Below, piece by piece: positions 1 through 11,259 of a DNA stretch of 64,000 bases. The notes under the pieces were generated by a model, which was not told where the DNA came from, did not search any database, and was given only the letters and a program-made list of their open reading frames with translations. The number at the start of each line of letters is the position of its first letter. Within the stretch, counting starts at the first letter, position 1. The translations under genes were made by a program, and so were the position numbers. The stretch spans positions 21,020,001 to 21,084,000 of the forward strand of contig CM060734.1 of NCBI GenBank assembly GCA_030704615.1. The letters run 5' to 3'. This DNA is from Takakia lepidozioides (taxonomy: Eukaryota; Streptophyta; Takakiopsida; Takakiales; Takakiaceae).

Positions 1-2045
1 AGCAGCATTGTCCTGCGATGGGACTCGATCCCCGGCTTGAACAGCTTCTTGTAGGCCTTCTTCTTCCATTCAAGTATCCACTTCTCAAATGCAAGTGCAC
101 CCCCCTCATCTGTTTCTGTGATCTTGGCGAACAACTCCATAGCCTCTGTGGCAACCTGTTGCCATCATATGCACTGTTTAGAGATGCTCATAACAGATGT
201 TATAAATACAAACTGGAATATTTCATGGCAAAAAAATTCCTCACCTGAAACCACCACATTTTCTTGGCCAACCACTTGTCCATAATCTTGTTAGTGATCT
301 TTCCTTCAGCTCCTGGAAAGTAGGCCTCTGCCTGCTGGGCAGGTGCTGCAATATGCAGCTGCAGCCACCACTGCTTCTCTTTTGGGGATACCTCGGAAGT
401 TGCAATTAGGTAGGCTCTCTCCAAGCCTACTCTTTTCCCCCCCTCTTGGCAAGTCTGTAGGGTTGGCAAAAACTCTGGGCCGTTGGCCGGATCGCAAATG
501 GGAAGCTTCTTCGCCATCTGCTTGGATGCTTTAGCTTTGGCAACATTTTTAGCTGCAACTATTGCAACAGCCATTCCTTCGCGGTTCCTCTCTTCCTCTG
601 GGGTTTCAGCTTCGTACCTAATCTTTGCATGTGCAATTGCCGTCATTATGTCCCCCTATATGCAAATCAATCAATGTTTATTAGCATCCTCCCTATGCAT
701 CCACATCTGTGATTCTAACCAACCGGAAGGCCATAAAGGTGAAAAGACACGGTACTCACATGGGCTAGAATCTCGATCATAGCCTCTTGTGTCATAGTAT
801 ACCAAAGGGCTTGTGCCGATCATTTGAATGTACCACAGGTTGTGGATGTCCTCGGTCTTCACGAACCCCTTCTCATTAATGCTGCAACCAACACACGCAA
901 TTCGTATTGGTTTTCAATTGCAATCTTGTTGACTATACATTTGGAAATCCATTTCATGTGAATCTCATCAAAACAAGCAGGTCAATAGCCTTACGCATTG
1001 GTTTGGAACATGGCAGCTTTCAGCATGCCGATAGTGCTGGCCTGGCATCGCAATATCTTCGCTTGCACACGCACATGCCATGGTTTCTCATTTGTCTTTA
1101 AGGTATTGATAAGCTTCAACCACGTGTGCAAGCGGTGGTTACCATCCCATACGTAAAACATCCGATTCTTCAACCATGCCCAATTTGCATCCGCTTTGCA
1201 ATCAGCATCAAACTCATTGCTAACTTGTTTCCAATGGGCACTCCACCCCGCTCGAATCTCATCCGTCACCAAAGCAGGAATCTCCTCCTCGTCTGTAGGG
1301 GCCGAAAAGAAATATCCACGACCTTCCACATACCCATTTGTTAAGAAATACTCTCTCAATGCATCCCCTGCATTCTCCCCAACGATTGGCCTAATTTTGG
1401 GATTCAATATCATTCTGCAAAGGGGCACATTTGGAGGCAAGGTGGGTTTAGTAATTGCCAATTTATTCACCACGGACTGCAGGTTCGACCCAGCATTGTG
1501 ATCATCAAGGACTTGTAACTGCTTCATAACATCACCTTGTTCCAACATTTCCTCGGGTACAGATGCAAGTGCAAGTGCGTTGGTCTCAACCCCCCCCCCA
1601 ACTTCCCCCCCACTTCCTGTTCATTGTACAAGGAGTGCGTTGTCGCTGTCGGCGGGTCCATCGTAGAAGCTGCAGGCAGGTCCATCGTGGAAGCTGTCAC
1701 AGAAGCTCCAGGGCTACTTTGCACAATCATTGTGGGCCTGATGGCGACCTGCTTTTGGGGAGTGGAGAAACATTGTACCTCTGAGTCCGACTGCTGGTCT
1801 GCCCCCGCCCCACCTGCGATGGCCTTTTTCGTGGGAGCCGCCAGATGTACCCGCCCCAGCTCACTTGTAGTCGGCAACAACGCCCGATCGACGTAAGGAG
1901 TCGCTAACAGGTCCCCCTCCTCCATTGATCCATTCTCACAACCATCTGGAATTGGAAAAAGAGTGAAAGAAGACTGCAGAATGTCCGCTCTCTCCAGGAG
2001 GTTACTAAGGCCTCCGTCTGAGAAATTCCCGCCCCCCTCCAAATC
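1..2045 (-). pseudogene. Multi-exon gene with ParB/sulfiredoxin-like DGNHR motif, 3' part
   Basis: The minus-strand exons I can place are 2045-995, 881-760, 655-245 and 155-1, running off the window. Junctions fit GT-AG rules: acceptor TGTGCAG before 2045, donor GCGTAAGG after 995, acceptor GGTTGCAG before 881, donor CATGTGAGT after 760, acceptor CATATAG before 655, donor CAGGTGAGG after 245, acceptor CAACAG before 155. Phases agree across 995/881, 760/655 and 245/155. The first exon has a Ser/Thr/Pro-rich, probably disordered N-terminus, then a folded part with FYVWDGNHRLHTW, which resembles the DGxHR signature of ParB/sulfiredoxin folds; the rest is Lys/Ala/Glu-rich helix. Two single-base frame breaks are visible: at a G10 run (1590-1599) and inside exon 881-760 near 800. 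It does not look transposon-derived. Function unknown; the fold assignment rests on one motif. Confidence 0.5.
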
Positions 2046-3238
2046 CTGCACACAATGTACGCATAAGCATAAAGCAAATGAAAAGGTACAATAACTACCG
2101 CGGCTTACTAGAGCCCATTGTAGGCACGCAGAAGTGGAGCAGCAAATATCTACAAGAAAACCGAATAGGTACACCATGCGAGGAGGAAGAGCGCGTAGAA
2201 CAACTATTTATGGAAGCCAATGTTTCATGTCAGATCTGTAGGCCGCTTGCTTCTACGACGGCAACCAAACTCCAGAAAAACAGAGTGCGCCAAGCAAGCA
2301 TAGTCACAATGCATAAGCAGGCAGGATAGGCACAATGCATAAGCAAGCATTATATGGGAGAGCCGGTCCTGCAGTAAATGGGAGAAGAGCCAGCGGTCCT
2401 GCATCCTAGCCCATAGTGTCCGTTACAATGATTGTTTGCCCGCCCGCGTGCAAGGTCGTGATTCCATTCTCGTTGTGGTTAAGTAAATATGTCACAGAAG
2501 CATTCTGTCTCCTTCAACAATCTGAGAAGCACACTTTCGCTCTCTCTAAGTTGTGTAAGGGCATGGTAGGCCCGAAATAACAAAACAAGAGGAGCTGCAA
2601 CGAGATGCAAAGGCTTAGGAGGAAGAAAAAATAGGAGAAGCAACCCTACAAAGCAAACGTGCACCGTACGAGAAAAAAAGAAAAATACCGGATGGCATGC
2701 ACACTCTCAAGCGGAATCGCATGTAGGAGGAGGAGTGTACACGAACAACGCGGACAGACTCGCATGTAAGAGGAATAGGAGTACACAAACAACGCGGACT
2801 AAATACGAGAAGCAAACCTAGAAAGCAGAAGTGCAGCTTACGAGAAAGAAGCAAAACCGAGACGATGCTCAAGGACGGCAACCAAACTCGCATGTAGGAG
2901 GAACAAAGGTACACGCACAAGCCCGGATTGCTCCAGCGGCCTTCTCCAGGTGCTCAAGACGGGCAAAGTAGCCCCAACGTATACGCTGCTCTAAACCAGA
3001 AGCTTAACACAAGAGAGAAGCTAAGAGGTAACCTACGATACCAAAAGCTTAAGATACCAGAAGCAACAAGAGAAGCAAAAAGAGGGCCTAGAGTGTAACA
3101 ACACAAACAAGAGAGCCCACAGTGTACCAGCGACAGAACAGGGAAAGAGAATTACACAAAGTCAAAAGAGAACTTTACCTCGTCCATTTCTCGTGAACGA
3201 GAACGGCCACCACGCCTCTGACGGCCACCTCCGCAAGT
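2046..3238. other. Intron or intergenic stretch
   Basis: I see no coding sequence I can support here. The 2500-3150 part has repeated short purine-rich phrases such as AGAAGCAA and CTCGCATGTAGGAGGA (the latter near 2718 and 2888), suggesting weak local duplication. It may be the first intron of the gene ending at position 1, if the small exon at 3239-3319 belongs to that gene. Confidence 0.3.
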
Positions 3239-3319
3239 CTACTCTCCTGACACACTACTACCAGGGTTACATTTGCTTCGCAGATCATAACGTCGTTTTG
3301 AAGGGTCACCTTGCTCCAT
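3239..3319 (-). CDS. Possible small first exon
   Basis: A 26-codon reading frame starts at ATG 3319 and is rich in Lys/Arg (motif SKRRYDLRSK), a composition typical of a real N-terminus. A possible phase-0 donor (AGT|GTGTCA) would splice in frame to the exon starting at 2045. An AT-rich TATA-like stretch (AATATATTAAG, near 3381-3391) lies upstream on the same strand. The donor is weak and the frame is short, so this is only a candidate. Confidence 0.22.
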   Translation of the reverse strand: MEQGDPSKRRYDLRSKCNPGSSVSGE

Positions 3320-3399
3320 TCTAGGGTAAGCAGAAATAGTAAGGTGGGTGGGACTCTAGATAAGAGAGGGCAACCCATGCTTAATATATTCTTTCCACG

Positions 3400-5300
3400 A
3401 AAATAAATGTGACATTCTGTTTATGGCGGATGTGACCTGTGGCACATGTGACGACTAATGCGGGCCAAAATTATGAAGAAACAAAACAATAGTGAACCAC
3501 TAATACAAATTATAAATATTATGTAAATATTAAAAGAGAATAGAAAATGTATTCATAAAATATGATTAGTAAATGTGAAAAGTAAATAACATATATTTGA
3601 AATAACAAACAGTTCAACGATAATTTAATATACCATTCCATGAAGGCAAACTTCCTTAAAATAGCATCTACCTAAAAAAATCAATTCTCGGGTAAAAGAA
3701 AGCATCTTCCAGGCATCTTCTAAGAATCAGGCAAGAGAATAAATCCCCAGAATGCACCTTCGGCATCCGGAGGTGGCATTTTAGACAACATTATGATTAA
3801 TACATGTGGAAATTAAAAAATAAATATAGAAAAGAAAAGCAAAGACAACAAAAATTTGATAAAATATTGCAATAAAAAAACTCAAAATATGAATCAACAT
3901 AGGGCCTACACTCTCCAGCACACAATAGAACTCCCAAAGTTCAAGACCTTCGGCATCCGAAGGTGGCAATTTCATAAATATATACTACACACATTTCATT
4001 AATAAATTTAAAAAATAAATTAGAAATATTCAAAAATAGGAAGGACAGCAAAAAACTTGATATAATATTTGAATAACGTGAAACTCCAGATATGGAGGGA
4101 CACGGGATCTGAACCCTCTGGCACATTAAATAACTTCAAAATACAAGACCAGTTGCACTTGAAGGTCACAAACCAATGACCACATACAACCAATCTAACA
4201 TTTATTTGGCTCCAAAATAAGATAAGCATCTCGGACCATTTCATATAATATAAGAGTAAAGATCACCAGTGGGCACACCATTTTACAGTTAAAATCAATA
4301 GTGGTCGGAATTATATTATCAAACATGACATATTTTCAGACGAAGGTTGAAAAGGGTGGCTGAGTTGGGGTCGTGGATTCTATTTATTTCCCTGATAAAT
4401 AATGTGGTCCGCCTTCAAGCACTATGACAATTGATGTCGACTACGAAAGATGACATCGCATCAAGTTCCTCTTGTGCACCTTCGGGGATCGAAGGTTACT
4501 GAGGATCTTATGGTTCTGCAAAATGTTTTGAACAATTTAAACCACCTTTGGCAGCCAGTGTTGCCGGTTGGGTAAACATGACAATTATTTTTTATAGTAT
4601 AATGATGTGCTTGAAAGCACGGTTGGTAGATTTATATCCGAAATAATATTCAAAAAACTGGTAGTGACTGTACAGTGGTCGACTACAATTGGCATTCGAA
4701 GGTCGATTTTGTTGAACGGAATATCGTTAGCCCTTCCAGCAATAGGAAGCTGGATGATTTTGAATACATTTACAAATTAAACACTAATGTACATTGGTCG
4801 ACTACTTTGGCCATTCGAATTGTCAATTTTGCTAAACTCGTTATCCTAAACCCTTCCAACCATAGAAAACTGCATGATTTTGGACAACAGAAACAGAAAT
4901 TTTAAGTTTTAACCAGACAATATTTTACCATCTTAAGACATAGATTCACGTACATTGGTTTGCTCTAGTTCCGGTTGGAGGACCTCTTGATTCAGTGATT
5001 TCCAAATTCAATACCATCTTACTTGAAGGTGGCAGAAGTTTTTTCATTTATGGTGCATAGCAAAATTCTTAACGACCTTAGGCAGTTGGAGTTGGGATAT
5101 GTTAATATTAATAGTTCAATAACATAATGCACTATTAATAACTATCCTTGCAACAAATGTGATCAACCTATTTAAATTCAAAAAGAACATGTTTAATCGT
5201 TCAAGACAATCTCTAAATGGATTGTCCAAGGAGGGTAATTCTAGTAAACAATTTCAAGTCGACATTCTTTGTATTTCAAAATCAATGAAACATGAAGAAC
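3400..5300. other. AT-rich non-coding region
   Basis: Strongly AT-rich with no supported gene. It contains the diverged ~190-bp repeat listed separately, plus scattered ACCTTCGG/CGAAGGT inverted words (3755, 3946, and a degraded one near 4480). Confidence 0.5.
3745..4140. repeat. Diverged ~190-bp tandem repeat with palindromic core
   Basis: Two successive segments begin with ACCTTCGGCATCC(G/A)(G/A)AGGTGGCA, at about 3757 and 3947. Each is followed by an A/T-rich stretch with matching order of words (ATTAATA, AAAAAATAAAT, then GACA(A/G)CAAAAA(A/C)TTGATA, then a Cys/Ala-like CTCTCCAGCACA or CTCTGGCACA segment). The core is nearly self-complementary (ACCTTCGG...CCGAAGGT), so it can fold as a hairpin. 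The copies differ by many substitutions and small indels. Confidence 0.45.
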
Positions 5301-5542
5301 GGTTCAGATCATGCAAGTATACAACCCAAAAATAAAAAACAACAAGGACCCAAGGGTCTCCAATGACACAAACACTACATTGAACTATGCACAGCTGCTG
5401 CTTGTTGCCACTACTGCGATACTGCTTTGTCCCCATGAACTAGCCTCAACCAAACGAATGAGATCATTTTTCTGTAAAACCACAACCGTGCACCCAAGTA
5501 GTGCAGCCGTATTTAGTTTCAGTGAAGCCACCCTGTGCTCTC

Positions 5543-6080
5543 TCACAATGCCTCTTTCATCCGCTGTTCTCGTTCTCTCAAAATTAAGTTCCCCGGAACT
5601 TCTTTCATCTGCAGCATCTGTTCGAAATGAATGGCCCGGCGCTCATGCTCTGCTGCAGCCCTCGACCTGCTCTGACCCTCCGTGTGCAAATGCCTGTTTT
5701 TCAGCTCTAAAGTGCAGGATAAGGTTCTTTTGGTATGCAATGAAGTCCATCTCACGAGGACCAACTTGAGCAGCACGGCTATTCTCCTGCTCCCAAATTT
5801 CATTGTCCAAGTCGTGCAGTTGGACGCATAGACCGTCAACGTCCACCACAAGATTCTCGTAATCATACAAGAGGTGGATCAACTCACCGTAAGAGCCATT
5901 GTTTGTGTCACGTTCACAATAGCGCTCTACCTCTTTCAGGATTTTATCGAACCCCTCGCGGATAGTTGCGGTCGTAGAAATGATACAGCTTCTCAGAGTT
6001 GACGCATTATGTTTCAACTCTTCTACATAACTCCTGCCATCAACCTCAAGAAGAGAGGATGGGGAGCTCCATGAGCCCAT
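5543..6080 (-). CDS. First exon of an unidentified helical protein gene
   Basis: The reading frame starts at ATG 6080, the first ATG after a good TATA box, and runs about 146 codons to 5643. Its continuation (to 5543) is in another frame and is Glu/Arg/Gln-rich, so a 1-base indel or a non-obvious intron lies near 5680-5710. The product is acidic and helical, with heptad-like runs (KHNASTLRSC, FDKILKEVERY, YENLVVDVDGLCVQLHDL) suggesting coiled coil. No signal peptide or membrane segment is visible. I do not recognise the family. It shares strand with the gene at 1-2045 and could be its distant first exon, but no splice connection can be shown. Confidence 0.4.
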
Positions 6081-6209
6081 AGAGAAAATAAACGGGAGAA
6101 TACAAGAAGATGACAGAAAGTATGGATTTAAAGTAAGAGAACAAAAGTGTGAAATAGCAGAGCAACAGAGGAGGCAAGTGAGAGTGAGATGAGAAGGATT
6201 GTCACAGGG

Positions 6210-6219
6210 ATATATATAC
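6210..6219 (-). promoter_or_regulatory. TATA box upstream of ATG 6080
   Basis: On the minus strand the sequence reads GTGTATATATATCCC. About 30 bases downstream is a pyrimidine-rich CTCATCTCACTCTCACTTGCC stretch typical of plant transcription starts, giving a ~105-base leader before the ATG. Confidence 0.5.
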
Positions 6220-6612
6220 ACACACTAACCAAACTTCCATACATAGCAAACATGCTAGGCTCGGTGGGCAGCCAAACCAAAAACAAATCTGTTCATTACT
6301 CCGCATTTATGGCAAACCTACCTAGAATCATCTACATTAATGGCCCACGATGTTGCCATGGCAGAAATTACTCGACATTACTATGATTTGAACTGACGAA
6401 GGTGCAATACTTTTCATCGAATACCTGTAATAAATAATAGTCTTTATGCGTTGTGAACCAACCCAGGGAACCTACGTTTGTCGGAGGTGGAAGGCACATC
6501 ATCAATAAAAGATTGGGCACCTACGTTCGCCAAATGTGGGTTCCTGATAAGTGAGATAATGATGTCTTCATCCACCTCATTTCAATATTGTTGTATCACA
6601 TTTTGCTAACAC

Positions 6613-7565
6613 TGTTAGAGGGCTGTCTGGGACTTAGACAGTTTTACGGGTTCTGTGGGGTACCCTTAATTTTGCGCAGACCTACGGTGGTAGACTCAGA
6701 CCAATACAGACCTTAGCGGTGACAGACATAGGCCTTAGGGGTGGTAGACAGGCTTACACAGTCAGTCACAACCTTACACAGTTAGACACAGCCTATCACA
6801 GTCAGTCACAGCCTATCACAGTTTATCACAGCCCGACACGGCCCGACACAGCCAGTCACAGTCTGACACGGCCAGTCACAGCTCGGCACAGTCACAGCCC
6901 GACACAGCTTGGCACAGCCCGTCACAGCGTTCACAGGGAACGGTTATCATTGGCAGGGAATGACTGTGTGGAAACGACATCTGCAGAGGGAACGTGCATT
7001 CTATCTTGGATGACAGTTAGTTAGTTAGGCGGTTAAAACAGCTTGCAGGTAGAATAGGCAGAGTAGCGACATGGAGGGGGTCACTTCTGGGATCACTCTT
7101 GGACATCACTTGAGGAGATCAGGTAGAGAGCACGATCTTGGAGCACAAGGATGGAGATTACACAGAGGAGGAGATACGACGAGATGATGCTTGATTCATG
7201 CAAGCTGTAGAGATGCACTGTAGAGCAGATTAGAGACACCATGGCTTCGACCTGATACATGATAGATATTAATATGATTCATATTTCGTGTAGAGAGATA
7301 TGAGTGAAGCTGTGGAATGAATGCTTGAGTAGTTGGAACATGGTAGATTGCAAAAGCAATCTGATACTTAAACCTAGATAGTAAGGTAACTTACTGAACA
7401 TGGATGCAGGAAAGAATAGATATATGAAAGCACCCCATGATACACTAGATGTAGGTCATGACTGATTGTTCTGAGCGGGCTGAGTGCTTAGAGATTTCCA
7501 ACTCTTCTATCTTGGAGTTTCCACCTCGGATAGCTAAGGGATGGGCGAATAAAAGCCGCTCGACA
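6613..7565 (+). repeat. 5' LTR of element A
   Basis: Starts TGTTAGAGGG and ends CTCGACA, giving TG...CA ends. The same sequence recurs at 47792-48691 (plus), 35750-36754 and 62170-62966 (both minus), which fixes the borders. It is followed at once by the primer-binding site. It contains a 10-bp minisatellite whose copy number largely explains the length differences between LTR copies. Confidence 0.85.
6757..6928 (+). repeat. 10-bp minisatellite in the LTR (CACAGYCNRN)
   Basis: About 17 consecutive units, each CACAG or CACGG followed by five variable bases (e.g. CACAGCCCGA, CACAGTCAGT), keep an almost exact 10-base period. The same minisatellite occurs in the other three LTR copies, in matching orientation. 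Confidence 0.85.
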
Positions 7566-7585
7566 TTTGGCGACCATACTGGGGA
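7566..7585 (+). other. Primer-binding site of element A
   Basis: Directly after the LTR end comes TT then TGGCGACCATACTGGGGA. The leading TGG pairs with the CCA of a tRNA 3' end, and the whole resembles the TGGCGCC...GGGGA class used by plant non-chromovirus gypsy elements. The second LTR copy (48694 onward) has the same sequence. Confidence 0.7.
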
Positions 7586-8153
7586 ACTGAGTCAAGAACA
7601 ACCAGATGTGACAGGCATCTGGTGGGATCATGGTGGTTGGAGAATCAAGGAATTTGATGTGAATCCAATTCCCTGTGAAACTGAGAAAGAAAGATTGTCC
7701 AAACAATTCTTTCAGAGGTTCTTGGAATTGCCAAACGGTTGCAATGAAAACATTCTTAAGAGAGTGCATGATGCTGATTCAGAGTGGGGTCTGGAGAAAA
7801 GAGTGATAAAGATTTATCAAGTGGCCTGTACAGGGACAGCTAGATGGTTGTCGACACTGGTTTATGTGATAGCATTGCTATCCATTAAACGAGTGGAGTT
7901 TGAAAGCTGGGAGGAACGGAAGGTGAATGTTTACACTCACATGCATGAAGAACTTGAACTGGTACAGAATTGGATTCCTAAGGATATCTTGTGGATCAAA
8001 CTTACACCAAGAACAGCTTTTCAAACGTGCTTGCCATATGGTTATATGGTATCAGAGCCTTCTAGTATAGCCAAGGGTGCATTAAAGCTCGAAAGAAATC
8101 CAGGCATATACGAGAGATACTACAGAAGAGAGTTTTGGTTATTGCCTCATTAA
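7566..8153 (+). CDS. Retroelement A leader ORF / gag N-terminal region
   Basis: An open frame covers the region between primer site and main gag. It is open upstream too, through U5 to ATG 7458. The protein has a WWDHGGWRIKEFDVNPIP segment, a helical middle and a hydrophobic stretch (LVYVIALLSIKRVEF), and ends just before the main gag ATG. A second copy at 48584-49306 keeps the same frame with mostly conservative changes. No in-frame ATG lies soon after the primer site, so initiation is unclear: from the LTR ATG, or by a non-AUG start. I know no named domain for it. Confidence 0.6.
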   Translation, partial: FGDHTGELSQEQPDVTGIWWDHGGWRIKEFDVNPIPCETEKERLSKQFFQRFLELPNGCNENILKRVHDADSEWGLEKRVIKIYQVACTGTARWLSTLVYVIALLSIKRVEFESWEERKVNVYTHMHEELELVQNWIPKDILWIKLTPRTAFQTCLPYGYMVSEPSSIAKGALKLERNPGIYERYYRREFWLLPH

Positions 8154-8173
8154 AGATATGAAAGACATGGGAC

Positions 8174-9976
8174 ATGAGTGATGAAAGGGAAGCTAGACTC
8201 CACAGATATTCAGCGAAAAGAGAAAGTTATTTGAAAGCTAATTATCCATATCGTTGGGAGAGAGGAATAGACATAGGGGAATCATCTGGACCTCTCACAC
8301 CATTAAGGCGAGAGAGTACATCACCCATACCGGAAGAACCAGAGTTGGATGCCACTCCTTCTTATTTTTTACAAGAAAGATTAAGGGATTTGGTACAGGA
8401 AGAAGATCAGCCACAAGGGGAAAGATCTGCGGTACATCCCTGGGTTAAAGATTTGACAGAAATCTTTGATCAGAGTTGGCATGAAACACCAAGAGCAGAA
8501 ACTCCAGTTTCTGCAACACAAGACAAAGAAGGAGAGGAAGATGAGGCGGAGCCAACGGAGAGTTAAGACTCTCCAACACCACTGCAATTGAGTTATATGA
8601 GTGAGGAAGAAGAAATCCAAGAGAAGAACTTGGAAGATGAAAACAGAGAGAAGAATTTGGAAGATGAAGAGTATGAAGATGTAGACCCAACAGTTGAGGT
8701 TGAGACTACAACCAGGACATCCCAACCTATTGGACCTGGATCAAGTGGAGCACTTGGATCACATGCCAACACAGGTGTCGGCTCAGGGGGATCAGGCGGG
8801 CAGCTTGGATCTGGCTCTGGGGGGACATGGAGTGTGGGAAGTAGTGCAACTGGAGTTGGGGGTACTGCAAATACAGGGGGGCCAGTAGTAGGGAGTGCTC
8901 GGGGGCCAACACCAGGTGGAAGTTCCACCACTACAACAGCAGGTCCTCAAGGACCAACACCAACAGGAGGACCAACACATGTCAAAGGGCAGGGTGTAGG
9001 GCCACACATGGCGGTACCTCCAACACGGGCAAAGCCACCTTTTCCAATATATGCAGGAAAAAGGGATCCTGATGTACACATCAGCCAATTTGAGTACATG
9101 TGTATTGTGAACAATGAGAATGGCGATGATGCCAAGATGAGACTGTTTCCTTGTTCACTTATCAAGAAAGCAAGTGAATGGTATACAAGGTTTCCTAATA
9201 ATCATTTCCTAACCTGGAATGGCCTTAGTACAGCATTCCGAAACAGGTTCAGGACAAGCAAAACTGAGGATGAAGTATATGGGAGTTTACAACAGTTAAG
9301 GCAAAAGAAGCATGAAACTGTTGAAGAGTACATGGAAAAGATGGAGTTAATGATGAAAAAGCTGGCTGCTGTACCGGCACCAAGATTACAGAAGACTTGG
9401 TTTGTGAGTGGACTAAGACCTGAATTACAAAAGAAAGTGGATGTGCTACCACATAATACAGTGGAGGCATTCGAAACAGCCAACAAAATTGTGCAATTTG
9501 GAATGCTCAGAAGAGATAAAAGGGATGATGATGACTCCGAAGATGAGTCAGATGAGGAAGAAGAGCAAGAGCTCAGGAGGAAGAGCAAGAAGAAGGAAAA
9601 GTTGAAGAGGGACAACTATGAAGAAAGATTGGAAGAAATCTTGAAAAAGTACGCCACAGAGGCTGTAACACATTGGAAGAAGGGTGTTTGGTGTGCAAAG
9701 TGCCAAAATGAAGGCCATACCACAGCTGAATGCCACATGAAGGAGAAACCCTGTACTATCTGTAAAATGGATAACCATTCTACTGAGAATTGTTATTACA
9801 ACAGAAGGACAGCTGCAAGAGAACCTAGGCAAGTAAGGGTGCATCAAGTGCAGCTCCAGCCAAGAAGAAACAATGAACAGGACCACTATGGTAGGCCTAG
9901 TGGATATAACAATGGAATGGCAGGGAGGGGTAATCCAAGAGGGAATTACCAAGGCAATCCCAGAGGCAACTATTAG
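8174..9976 (+). pseudogene. gag: Gag polyprotein of element A
   Basis: Starts at ATG 8174 and continues past one stop (TAA at 8564-8566, where the sister copy has TTA) to a TAG at 9974-9976. Order: acidic linker (EEEEIQEKNLEDE); long Gly/Ser/Thr/Pro low-complexity tract (about 8730-8990); retrotransposon gag domain (FPIYAGKRDPDVHISQFE to about 9490); acidic/basic tract; two CCHC knuckles (CAKCQNEGHTTAEC, CTICKMDNHSTENC); RG-rich tail with GNPRGNYQ repeats. It would form the particle and bind element RNA. The terminal TAG replaces the CAG of a GNY(Q)GNPRGN repeat, so it is most simply a C-to-T mutation, though gag-pol readthrough cannot be excluded. Confidence 0.85.
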
Positions 9977-10360
9977 GGTAATCCAAGGGGGAATTACCAG
10001 CCAGGGAATCAGGATTATAGAAATAATCCCAGAACAGGCCAAGCGCGAGGACCCAATGGTGAAGAACTGTGTTACTATTGTAACCAGGCAGGACATCGCA
10101 AAGCAGCCTGTCCATTCTGGATCAGACACCAGAATGAGATGAGAGCTCCTGTGAATGAGGGCCTAGTGGTGGCAGCTCACATGGTTAGGCCATGTTTTGT
10201 GCCAAAAGTAAGTACAATGATAGTTACCAGAAGCAAAGCTAAACTAATACCTCCAGTGGATGAGGAAGATGATGTAAAGAAGATGGCAGTGATGTGCCTG
10301 AAGATGATGAGGCTTGGAGAGATGAGAAGGAATTGCACAAGGAAGTGGCTGATACCATAA
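9977..10360 (+). pseudogene. Gag 3' segment with third zinc knuckle
   Basis: Continues the gag frame past the TAG. It has a third CCHC knuckle (CYYCNQAGHRKAAC, near 10068-10110), then a basic stretch (VTRSKAKLIPPVDEEDD). The frame ends at 10360 while the protease frame, open from 10294, takes over, so a frameshift lies at about 10290-10320. Confidence 0.7.
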
Positions 10361-11259
10361 GGGAAATGCAGAAGAATATTGATATCCCTATGGCAGATTC
10401 TTCTGACACTCATAGAGAAGATGAAGAGGGTGAAGATGAAGTGAAGCAAGAAGCTGCACAAGTGCAGGGTAATGAAGGGACTTTGGCTGAAGTAGTATGC
10501 CAGTCCAAAGCTGAGATTACCATTGGACAGCTATTGGTTGTGGCACCTCATTGTAGGCACAGGTTGTATCAAGCAATCAATCAGATTGCTCATGTGACAG
10601 AGAACACAGACCTGAACTGCAAGGTGACAAGTTATAATGTGAAGCCTGAAGGGCGAGAAACAGTCATGGACTTTGATGATTCTATGCCAGTAATCCAGTT
10701 GAGAATTGGAAGCATAGACTTGACTGATGTACTGATAGATAGAGGCTCGGGAGTGAATATTATGACAGACCAATTAAGGCAGAAGCTTGGTCTAAGTAAC
10801 ATGAAACCAGCCCCATTCACAGTAACAATGGCAGATCAAAGGAGTGTACAACCATTAGGCTTGATAAGAGGAGTAAAGATACAGATTCAGAAGATGATCT
10901 TTAAGATCACAGTGACTGTGTTGAAAATGGATGATGTCATGGAAGCTTACTCCTTATTGCTAGGTCGACCATGGCTGAAACAGGCCAGGGTATTCCATGA
11001 CTGGAATTCCCAGTTACTGACTGTGCATGATGGGAAGCACAAGATACAGATCACCACTAAGAAATCTGGTAGGCTACCTGCTACACGGAGACCTCGTGGA
11101 GTCAGAGAGTATGACTGGAGGGGAGGGCTTGATGAGGAGCAGGAAGCTACTCTGTTTGCTACACACCCAGAGTGGGAGCAGGTTGCAGAAAATGCAACTG
11201 GGAGGCCTGAGTTGCTTAAAATGTATATGTTGTGGGGCAGTAACAACAACACCCATTGA
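10294..11259 (+). CDS. Retropepsin-like aspartic protease region of element A
   Basis: An acidic linker is followed by a retropepsin-like domain: VIQLRIGSIDLTDVLIDRGSGVNIM, flap-like TVTMADQRSVQPLG, and LLLGRPWLKQA near the end. The catalytic triplet is D-R-G (about 10739-10747) where the sibling elements have D-G-G, so Arg occupies a position that is Gly/Ser/Thr in active enzymes; activity is doubtful. The domain cuts gag-pol in related elements. After it lies a conserved linker (REYDWRGGLDEEQEATLFATHP) shared with B and C. Confidence 0.8.
   Translation: MPEDDEAWRDEKELHKEVADTIREMQKNIDIPMADSSDTHREDEEGEDEVKQEAAQVQGNEGTLAEVVCQSKAEITIGQLLVVAPHCRHRLYQAINQIAHVTENTDLNCKVTSYNVKPEGRETVMDFDDSMPVIQLRIGSIDLTDVLIDRGSGVNIMTDQLRQKLGLSNMKPAPFTVTMADQRSVQPLGLIRGVKIQIQKMIFKITVTVLKMDDVMEAYSLLLGRPWLKQARVFHDWNSQLLTVHDGKHKIQITTKKSGRLPATRRPRGVREYDWRGGLDEEQEATLFATHPEWEQVAENATGRPELLKMYMLWGSNNNTH

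Noticed and set aside
8593-8931. Long minus-strand open frames opposite the gag Gly/Ser tract
   Set aside because: They are antisense shadows of a low-complexity coding tract and appear in both gag copies with no conserved start or motif.
9974-9976. Programmed readthrough stop between gag and pol
   Set aside because: The TAG falls within a GNYQGNPRGN repeat before the third zinc knuckle and replaces a CAG; simple mutation explains it better.
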